Positions 33,349-39,191 of a DNA stretch of 39,191 nucleotides are shown in pieces. Position numbers and translations under genes: made by a program. The stretch covers positions 1 through 39,191 of the forward strand of contig JAKSDQ010000027.1 of assembly GCA_022360015.1 (NCBI GenBank), read 5' to 3'. Source of the stretch: Cytophagales bacterium. GTDB lineage: Bacteria > Bacteroidota > Bacteroidia > Cytophagales > Cyclobacteriaceae. Each line of letters begins with the position of its first letter. Position 1 is the stretch's first letter. Under the pieces are notes generated by a model. It saw nothing but the letters and a program-made list of their open reading frames with translations. It did not search any database and was not told where the DNA came from.

Positions 33349-33855
33349 TCAAAAAACCAGCCGGCGGGCTTTCACAAAAGCTTTTTGATAATAATTTGAA
33401 TAGAGGTTATCCTCCACCACACCACGGGAAGAGGAGGCATGAATGAATTTGATCGACTGCTTGCCTTTTATTTCAGTGACCAGGCCCGCATGGGAAACTT
33501 TTCGCCTGCGCTTTTTGGTGGCAAAAAAAACCAGATCCCCGGGCCGCAATTGCTGCATGCGTACTGCTTTCCCGATCTTACTTTGCTCTTTGGCACTTCT
33601 GGGTAGGGAGATATTGGCGGATTTGAAAGAAATTAACAGGAGGCCTGAACAATCCATACCCCTCTGGCTGGTGCCTCCGTAACGGTAGGGGGTACCTACA
33701 AAGGTTCGGGAAGTATTGATGATCTTATTGATTTTTTGTTGTCTGGCTGTTAGCTTTTTGCCGGAAGAACAACTGGTAAAAACAAGCAAAACAAAAACCG
33801 CCAGGTAAAAGAGGTAAAAGGGTCTATTGATGAAGGAGGACTTTACTGACACCAT
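33349..33855 (-). CDS. NlpC/P60 family cell-wall endopeptidase lipoprotein
   Basis: 168 aa. Signal with lipobox FTSC (Cys29). The NlpC/P60 papain-like domain spans about 45-160 with the triad Cys69 (GMDCSGLL), His122 (VSHAGLV) and His139 (FIHASS). TPYRYGG (55-61) and LRPGDLVFF (103-111) are further hallmarks. Members cleave gamma-D-glutamyl-meso-diaminopimelate bonds in peptidoglycan. Here the protein is anchored to a membrane and consists of little beyond the catalytic domain. It is upstream of tRNA-Ala on the same strand and divergent from asnB. Confidence 0.93.
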   Translation of the reverse strand: MVSVKSSFINRPFYLFYLAVFVLLVFTSCSSGKKLTARQQKINKIINTSRTFVGTPYRYGGTSQRGMDCSGLLLISFKSANISLPRSAKEQSKIGKAVRMQQLRPGDLVFFATKKRRRKVSHAGLVTEIKGKQSIKFIHASSSRGVVEDNLYSNYYQKAFVKARRLVF

Positions 33856-33989
33856 GTATCTTTTAGTTAAACATATAGTTAACGAACAATGATGTGGTTA
33901 AATATAACTTAATTCAATAAATGTATGGTTTAATTAAGAAAATTAATTAATTAACAGCCCGAATTTTAACATTTTTGTGAAGCAACAGT

Positions 33990-35891
33990 ATGTGTGGTAT
34001 CACCGGAATATATGCATTTAATGAAGTTGGCAGGTTTAATATGATCAACCTTGCCCGTGCTACGGCGGTTTTGGAAAAAAGAGGGCCGGATCACCAGGGC
34101 ATGTATACGGAATATTTTGTAGGCCTGGGACATCGAAGGTTATCGATTATTGACACTTCGGCAGACGGCAACCAACCTATGAAAGATGAAACAGGGCGGT
34201 TTACGATTGTTTTTAACGGAGAAATCTATAACTATAAAAGGCTCCGGAAAGATTTGATCAGCCAGGGTGTCTGTTTTAAATCAGACTCTGACACAGAGGT
34301 ACTACTCAACCTCTATATTCGTGAGAAAGAACAGTGCCTTAACAAACTGAATGGTTTTTTTGCCTTCGCCATTTATGACAAAGAAGATAACTCGATATTT
34401 CTGGCCAGGGATCGTATTGGCATTAAACCTTTGCTCTATTACCAGGACGAGGATAAGATTATATTCGCCTCCGAGATGAAGTCGCTGCTTGCCTATGGTA
34501 TTGAAAAGTCGGTAGATTATACTTCTTTATACCAGTATTTACAATTCAACTATATACCTGCACCCAGCACTATTTTAAATGGTGTGAAAAAACTGATGCC
34601 GGGTCACTTTCTGAAAATTAAAAACAGGGAAGTTAAAATCAGCAGGTATTATCACATCCCTTATCACAAAAGCCATCTCAATCCTGATAACCTCAACTAC
34701 GAGCAGCAAAAAGCGAGGTTAATAGAGTTACTGGAAGAATCGGTGAAAGAAAGGTTGGTAGCTGACGTTCCACTCGGGGCATTTTTAAGTGGTGGTATCG
34801 ACTCATCCGTCATTACGGCCCTGGCGACCAGGCACAGGGATCAACTCAACACTTTTTCGATTGGCTACCGCGATGAACCCTTCTTTGATGAAACCAAATA
34901 TGCGAACTCGGTAGCCAGAAAATTTAATACGCACCATACCGTTTTTTCCCTTTCCAACCTTGATTTATATGATCACCTGTTTGACATTCTCGATTACCTG
35001 GATGAACCATTTGCAGATTCCTCGGCTATTCCGGTCTATATTCTGAGTAAACACACCAGGAAGACAACCACGGTAGCGTTGTCAGGAGATGGGGCAGATG
35101 AGCTGTTTTCAGGATACAATAAACACCAAGCAGCATTTAAAGCCTTACAGGGAGGCACAGTTGCTTCGATGGTAAAATCATTGCTTCCCTTGTGGAATGC
35201 ATTGCCGAAATCCAGAAATAACCCTTTGACCAACAAGGTGAGACAGTTCCAAAGATTTGCCATTGGCATGAATCTGAGTGAGCGTGAGCGTTACTGGCGC
35301 TGGGCGGCATTGGCCACCGATTTTGAGGCGATGTCGATCTTAACGCTCGAGGCCAGGGAAAAAGTCAATACGGAGGAATTCAACCAACGAAAGCATAATA
35401 TTCTCACACACTTCAACGGAAAAGGCAATCTGAACGATGTGTTGTATACTGATATGCATATGGTTTTGACTAATGACATGTTAACCAAGGTAGACAGCAT
35501 GTCTATGGCCAACAGTCTTGAAGTCAGGGTCCCATTCCTGGATCACCATGTAGTCAATTATGCCTTTTCACTGCCGGAGGAATCCAAAATTAACAGCCAG
35601 ATGAAAAAACGTATTTTACAGGATGCTTTCAGGGATATTTTACCCAGGGAGCTCTACAGAAGGCCAAAGCATGGTTTTGAGGTTCCTTTGTTAAAATGGT
35701 TCAGAAACGAACTAAGATCGTTGATTGAAAATGATCTTTTGGCAGAGAATTTTATAAACAACCAGGGAGTATTCGACTACGTGGGTATCAGGGCGTTAAA
35801 GGAGCAATTGTTTTCTAAAAATCCCGGCGATGTGCATGCAAGAATCTGGGCGTTGGTTGTATTTCAATCGTGGTGGAAAAAGTATTTGTAA
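33990..35891 (+). CDS. asnB: Asparagine synthase (glutamine-hydrolysing)
   Basis: 633 aa class II amidotransferase converting aspartate, glutamine and ATP to asparagine. The N-terminal nucleophile Cys2 directly follows Met (MCGITGIYAF), so the start is certain. Glutaminase residues lie in RRLSIID (49-55), FNGEIYNY (75-82) and SDTEVLL (100-106). The ATP-PPase loop SGGIDSS is at 267-273, and the C-terminal synthetase part contains SGDGADELFSGY and MSMANSLEVRVPFLDH. The length is that of the long AsnB form. A capsule-type amidotransferase of the same family is possible, but no polysaccharide genes adjoin. Confidence 0.92.
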   Translation: MCGITGIYAFNEVGRFNMINLARATAVLEKRGPDHQGMYTEYFVGLGHRRLSIIDTSADGNQPMKDETGRFTIVFNGEIYNYKRLRKDLISQGVCFKSDSDTEVLLNLYIREKEQCLNKLNGFFAFAIYDKEDNSIFLARDRIGIKPLLYYQDEDKIIFASEMKSLLAYGIEKSVDYTSLYQYLQFNYIPAPSTILNGVKKLMPGHFLKIKNREVKISRYYHIPYHKSHLNPDNLNYEQQKARLIELLEESVKERLVADVPLGAFLSGGIDSSVITALATRHRDQLNTFSIGYRDEPFFDETKYANSVARKFNTHHTVFSLSNLDLYDHLFDILDYLDEPFADSSAIPVYILSKHTRKTTTVALSGDGADELFSGYNKHQAAFKALQGGTVASMVKSLLPLWNALPKSRNNPLTNKVRQFQRFAIGMNLSERERYWRWAALATDFEAMSILTLEAREKVNTEEFNQRKHNILTHFNGKGNLNDVLYTDMHMVLTNDMLTKVDSMSMANSLEVRVPFLDHHVVNYAFSLPEESKINSQMKKRILQDAFRDILPRELYRRPKHGFEVPLLKWFRNELRSLIENDLLAENFINNQGVFDYVGIRALKEQLFSKNPGDVHARIWALVVFQSWWKKYL

Positions 35892-35899
35892 GTAGTAAA

Positions 35900-35946
35900 A
35901 TACAGTAGCTTTGCCCGGCTCATTTGCCAGACAAAAACTACTGTAT
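35900..35946. terminator. Hairpin between asnB and dps
   Basis: ATACAGTAG (35900-35908) and CTACTGTAT (35938-35946) form a perfect 9-bp stem around a 29-base loop that can fold further (GGC/GCC). It lies between convergent genes and has no T tract, so its termination role is uncertain. Confidence 0.4.
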
Positions 35947-35963
35947 AAAGATCAACTATAGAA

Positions 35964-36437
35964 CTATTTTAACCATGCTCTAAACATCCAACTGTTTTTT
36001 TCATGTAATTTTATCATGTCAGATACCAGTGTAGCTGTACCTTCATCGTATGCATCGTTGGCCTGCTTAAGAATTTCTTTTTCCCTGATTATTAAGCTGT
36101 TTAAGTTAGATGTGATGGTTTCTATTGCCTCTTTTGCCTCGTGAACATGGGTTTTAGCTTTGATACCGGCATTAACCAGATAATCTTCAAAGGAATGAAA
36201 AGGCGTTTCATCAAGGGCTAGTATCCGTTCTGCTATATCATCGATATGTACGGCTGTTTCGGTGTATAGTTCCTCAAATTTTTTATGAAGATCAAAAAAC
36301 TCATGTCCTTGAATGTTCCAGTGAAAACCTCTCAGATTCTGGTAATAAATCTGAAGGTCAGACAACAGCAGGTTAAGTTGATCGGCGATCTCTTTTGCTT
36401 TGCCTACTTCCAGTCCTATTAGATTTACATTTGCCAT
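35964..36437 (-). CDS. dps: Dps-family ferritin-like DNA-protection protein
   Basis: 157 aa four-helix protein that forms a dodecameric shell, oxidises ferrous iron with peroxide and protects DNA. The inter-subunit ferroxidase ligands are His39 (RGFHWNIQG), His51, Asp66 and Glu70 (HIDDIAERI), with the same spacing as the Listeria Dps (31, 43, 58, 62). The N-terminal tail is short and not lysine-rich, so direct DNA binding through a tail is doubtful. Transcription is monocistronic. An inverted repeat at 36518-36542 upstream could be an operator. Confidence 0.95.
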   Translation of the reverse strand: MANVNLIGLEVGKAKEIADQLNLLLSDLQIYYQNLRGFHWNIQGHEFFDLHKKFEELYTETAVHIDDIAERILALDETPFHSFEDYLVNAGIKAKTHVHEAKEAIETITSNLNSLIIREKEILKQANDAYDEGTATLVSDMIKLHEKNSWMFRAWLK

Positions 36438-36517
36438 AACGAATATATTTAATTGTTTATTAAGATAAACGGATTTGTATCAGCTTTGGCTACAGAATTT
36501 TATCTATTGTTTTGATC

Positions 36518-36542
36518 ATCTCATAGATGTTATCTATGTGAT
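36518..36542. promoter_or_regulatory. Imperfect 25-bp palindrome upstream of dps
   Basis: CATAGAT (36522-36528) and ATCTATG (36532-36538) pair perfectly around a 3-base spacer, and ATC/GAT extend the symmetry beyond one mismatch. It lies 81-105 bases before the dps start and 38 bases after the stop of the next minus-strand gene. No T tract follows, which favours an operator over a terminator. Confidence 0.35.
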
Positions 36543-36579
36543 TAAAAAAAGATTACGTTCCGGTGATTAGCTGATGATT

Positions 36580-37638
36580 TCAGAGGGATTCCGGTTTTTT
36601 AAAACTTTTTCTAAGGGCCATTTTAAGGCTTTTTTTCACCAATTCACCCATGGTGCGACAACGCAGGAAGGCCTTTTCATCATAGAATTCTGCCAACTCC
36701 TTTTTCAGGTTTTCTACATGTTCGGATAACGAAATGGTGTCTTTTTCCATGGCATCAAACAAATCCTTGATCACATACCTGGATGCTTTAATACGATTAG
36801 CAATAAGCGCCCTTTCCTCTTTTTGATACTGCCGCATGGTTTCCGGGGTCATGTGTTTCATGCCAATGGCAATGATGGGGTTATTTTGTTTAAAATATTT
36901 TGGCATGTAGATGGCTTTTCTGCCCTCATACGACTGCTGATCGAAATCTATGGCCCGGATGCGATAATGTACTTCTTCGAAATCGGGGGTAATATCAACT
37001 ACAAAGTTGCTGGAATGCATATCTCCCAGCAAACGTACAAAACATCGCTCATTGAATTTTACAAATTCTTTGGACAGCCGCACTTCATTCAATCTTTTAT
37101 CCTGAAGATGGTGTTTGATAAACTGATCACCGGGAATGCCGACAATATGTTCTTCTATTAAGGTTTCGTGGTTGACAATGTATCTGATTCTATTAGGGGA
37201 AAGTAAATCTTCGAGCTCTAAGCCATACACCCTGGAAGCATCGGCATTTTTGATATAAAAGTAGTCAAAATTATCGTTGATCCGGTTAACCACCCGGATA
37301 CGAAATGGTTGTGTATTGCCATAAACACAGATATCGACCCTTTCAATAAACAAGTGTTCCATGACAGACAGGTCACCATCGGCCTTCAAAATAGCATAGA
37401 TTTTCTTAAGCTGGTAATGGATATGCTGCATGTCAGAAGGGCTGTAGAATACAGTTTCCCATAACGTATCTTCACCCCAGTGGTCATAAAGAGCAATAGA
37501 GTTATTGTAACGCCGCAAATCATTGTACTGAATCGGGAGGTTAAGTTCCCTGCCATGTATTCTGAGATATTTTCTCAGGCTGGGGCTTATTTTAAATGGA
37601 ATTTTCTTTTTACTAATTAAAGCCATTGCACTTATCAT
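36580..37638 (-). CDS. Uncharacterised protein with protein-kinase-like fold motifs
   Basis: 352 aa, not a family I can name. The order of motifs suggests a kinase or aminoglycoside-phosphotransferase fold. Lys130 in YFYIKNADASR may be the ATP lysine. LIEEHIVGIPGDQFI (160-174) looks like the hinge. LGDMHSSNFVVD (204-215) resembles the catalytic loop with Asp206 and Asn211. RAIDFDQQSYEGR (228-240) resembles the metal-binding DFD/DFG segment. The N-terminal 100 residues and the basic C-terminus are specific to this protein. It may start at the second Met (37626). It is followed 142 bases later by dps, and murF lies 49 bases upstream on the same strand. Confidence 0.7.
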   Translation of the reverse strand: MISAMALISKKKIPFKISPSLRKYLRIHGRELNLPIQYNDLRRYNNSIALYDHWGEDTLWETVFYSPSDMQHIHYQLKKIYAILKADGDLSVMEHLFIERVDICVYGNTQPFRIRVVNRINDNFDYFYIKNADASRVYGLELEDLLSPNRIRYIVNHETLIEEHIVGIPGDQFIKHHLQDKRLNEVRLSKEFVKFNERCFVRLLGDMHSSNFVVDITPDFEEVHYRIRAIDFDQQSYEGRKAIYMPKYFKQNNPIIAIGMKHMTPETMRQYQKEERALIANRIKASRYVIKDLFDAMEKDTISLSEHVENLKKELAEFYDEKAFLRCRTMGELVKKSLKMALRKSFKKPESL

Positions 37639-37687
37639 TCTGCTTCAAACAAGCCATCTATGATATCGAAGCCAATAGTTGTGGTCT

Positions 37688-38977
37688 TTATTTTTCTATG
37701 ACGTCAACCAACTGTTCCAGCCCCAGGCTTCTCGATGCTTTTATAAGGATCAGGGCTTTATCAAACGGATTTTCATGAAGATAATCAATGAGCTGGTCTT
37801 TTTCTTTAAAATAAGTGGATTCAGGATTAGCATTTTTTGCGGCTAATATTTTTTTTCCGCAGAAAATCACTTTGTTGAAGTGCCTTTCTTTGGTTAATTC
37901 GCCGATTTTATAGTGTTCTTCTTCACTGATTTCGCCCAGTTCATTCATATCTCCCAGAATGACCACTTTGTTTCCGGATTCCATTTCCGCGATGTTTTCA
38001 ATGGCAGCTCTCATTGATACCGGATTGGCGTTGTATGCATCGAGAATGAGCATGTTATTGCCTTTCTTAATAATCTGGGAGCGATTGTTGGAGGGTGTGT
38101 ACTTGCTGATGGCCCGGTTGGCCTTTTTGTTGTCAACCTCAAAAAATTTACCAACGCACAGTGCTGCGGCAATATTTTCAAAATTGTATTTACCTACAAG
38201 ATTGGTTTCGATCAGATTGCCTTTGTCTGACCTTATTACTAAAAAAGGATCAGCGGTGACCAACTCGCAATGATAGTAATCGGAATAATCCGGATAATAA
38301 TACGGCCTGTCAAACCGCTCGGCCATTTTATTTAATATCTCATTTTGAGAGTTGATAAAAACCTTTCCATGATGATCGAGCAGGTATTGATATAGCTCAC
38401 TTTTCCCCCTGATTACGCCTTCGAATCCACCGAAGCCTTCGATATGGGCTTTTCCGATGTTTGTAATGAGTCCGTGTGTAGGCCGGGCCATTTCACATAA
38501 TTCGGCAATGTCTCCTACTTTGTTGGCGCCCATTTCAATAATGGCTATTTCCACCTTTGGACCAATGGATAATACCGAAATGGGTACACCTATATGATTA
38601 TTCAGGTTTCCCGCTGTGGCAAAAGTTACGAACTTTTTACTCAACACCTCATTGATTAATTCCTTTGTGGTGGTTTTTCCGTTGGAACCGGTAATACCAA
38701 TGACTGGAATTTTTAGTTTAGACCGGTGATGTATGGCCAGTTCCTGAAGTGTTTTAAGAGCGTTTTCTACCAGAATGTAACGATCGTCTTCGAGCTTGTG
38801 GTCAGGGTCATCGATCACCGCAAAGCTGGCACCTTGTTCCAGTGCTGCTTTCGCAAATTTATTGGCATTAAAATTAGGGCCTCTTAGTGCAAAAAAAATA
38901 TTGCCGGATTTAATCCTCCTGGTATCGGTAGAGACACCGGTAGCACTTAAATATTTATCATATAAAGAGGCAATCAT
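37688..38977 (-). CDS. murF: UDP-N-acetylmuramoyl-tripeptide--D-alanyl-D-alanine ligase
   Basis: 429 aa Mur ligase that adds D-Ala-D-Ala to UDP-MurNAc-tripeptide in the cytoplasm. N-terminal domain GVSTDTRRIKSGNIFFALRG, ATP loop GITGSNGKTTT (94-104), central IEMGAN, GLITNIGKAHIEGFGG and the C-terminal ILDAYNANPVSM and VILGDMNELGE are family signatures. I chose the ATG at 38977 (MIASLYDKYLSATG), because earlier in-frame ATGs at 39052 and 39073 lie in the rRNA terminator or ahead of the likely transcription start, and the added residues have no family match. A promoter candidate lies at 39028-39060. Confidence 0.94.
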   Translation of the reverse strand: MIASLYDKYLSATGVSTDTRRIKSGNIFFALRGPNFNANKFAKAALEQGASFAVIDDPDHKLEDDRYILVENALKTLQELAIHHRSKLKIPVIGITGSNGKTTTKELINEVLSKKFVTFATAGNLNNHIGVPISVLSIGPKVEIAIIEMGANKVGDIAELCEMARPTHGLITNIGKAHIEGFGGFEGVIRGKSELYQYLLDHHGKVFINSQNEILNKMAERFDRPYYYPDYSDYYHCELVTADPFLVIRSDKGNLIETNLVGKYNFENIAAALCVGKFFEVDNKKANRAISKYTPSNNRSQIIKKGNNMLILDAYNANPVSMRAAIENIAEMESGNKVVILGDMNELGEISEEEHYKIGELTKERHFNKVIFCGKKILAAKNANPESTYFKEKDQLIDYLHENPFDKALILIKASRSLGLEQLVDVIEK

Positions 38978-39027
38978 TCTGGCGTGGATTTTGGACTTTA
39001 AGATAACACTTTCTGGCAAAAGTGACT

Positions 39028-39060
39028 GAAATTTATTGTTATCTTTTAACATAAAACAAA
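39028..39060 (-). promoter_or_regulatory. Candidate murF promoter
   Basis: On the minus strand TTTG (39060-39057) and TAAATTTC (39035-39028, one mismatch to TAnnTTTG) are separated by 21 bases. The -33 element overlaps the T run of the rRNA terminator. The predicted start near 39021 fits translation from 38977. Confidence 0.4.
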
Positions 39061-39085
39061 AAACCCTAACCATTTAGGTTAGGGT
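39058..39085 (-). terminator. Rho-independent terminator of the rRNA operon
   Basis: A perfect 9-bp stem (ACCCTAACC/GGTTAGGGT, 39085-39077 with 39071-39063) with a 5-base loop is followed on the minus strand by T6 (39063-39058). It stands just after the 5S rRNA. Confidence 0.9.
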
Positions 39086-39108
39086 CTACTACCTGCTGTA
39101 GTCAATTA

Positions 39109-39191
39109 AGACTGGCAATGACTTACTCTCCCACCTGTGACAGCAGTACCATCAGCGCTACCGGGCTTAACTTCTCTGTTCGGAATGGATA
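39109..39191 (-). rRNA. rrf: 5S ribosomal RNA, 3' part
   Basis: On the minus strand the conserved blocks CCATTCCGAACAGAGAAGTT, AAGCCCGGTAGCGCTGATGG and GTGGGAGAGTAAGTC are those of bacterial 5S rRNA. The 5' end lies beyond the window, and the 3' end is placed near 39109 from the GCCAGTCTT stretch expected to pair with the 5' strand. This marks the end of an rRNA operon entering from the right. Confidence 0.92.

Noticed and set aside
33920-33955. AT-rich TTAATTAA-type repeats before asnB, considered as a replication origin or operator
   Set aside because: Such runs are common in the spacers of this DNA, no DnaA-box-like 9-mers cluster there, and nothing else supports a function.
38978-39073. 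N-terminal extension of MurF
   Set aside because: It begins inside the rRNA terminator hairpin and lies ahead of the probable transcription start. Family members start near 38977.

Overview
The window reads as chromosomal DNA of a Bacteroidota bacterium, most likely Cytophagales-like. The grounds are a complete SusC/SusD pair, FG-GAP/ASPIC proteins, an ELWxxDGT-repeat protein, a DUF4468-type protein, weak Shine-Dalgarno usage, AT-rich spacers and several matches to the Bacteroidetes -7 promoter element TAnnTTTG. No species can be named from sequence alone.

Layout. 1-3.5 kb: tRNA-Leu(UAG), then trigger factor, clpP and clpX (protein folding and quality control). 3.8-8.4 kb, minus strand: a secreted GH116/GBA2-like glycosidase, then lpxB and a queD/PTPS-type gene that abut. 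8.5-18.1 kb, minus strand: an outer-membrane uptake locus read in the order susC, susD, SusE-position lipoprotein, secreted unknown, giant FG-GAP/ASPIC protein. Its upstream gap of 0.84 kb carries a good promoter and inverted repeats. 18.9-22.0 kb: a 3D/double-psi-barrel protein, a DUF4468-like protein, a CarboxypepD_reg-like protein, and an ArsR regulator overlapping a YjjG-type HAD phosphatase. 22.2-25.3 kb: pruA (P5C dehydrogenase), whose last 66 coding bases plus 48 bases of 3' flank recur 1,417 bp downstream, enclosing a 1.3 kb accessory segment. 25.3-33.1 kb: accessory-looking genes (heme-c/FG-GAP lipoprotein, ELWxxDGT protein, unsecreted metzincin, small lipoproteins, a broken lipoprotein gene, a HicBA-like toxin-antitoxin pair). 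33.1-39.2 kb: tRNA-Ala(GGC), NlpC/P60 lipoprotein, asnB, dps, an uncharacterised protein with kinase-fold motifs, murF, and the 3' part of a 5S rRNA with its terminator.

The most distinctive observation is the segment bounded by 114-bp direct repeats of the pruA 3' end (112/114 identical). It contains an orphan lipoprotein and the wreck of a HipBST-type toxin-antitoxin operon: hipB is broken by a 4-bp tandem duplication, hipS is cut short and hipT is absent. Other items worth attention are a possible new branch of protein-kinase-like enzymes (36580-37638), a metzincin without a secretion signal (29000-31246), and a HicBA-like pair whose toxin lacks the usual Gly-Ser-His-His motif. I did not see a CRISPR array, an intact transposase, an integrase or a phage module.
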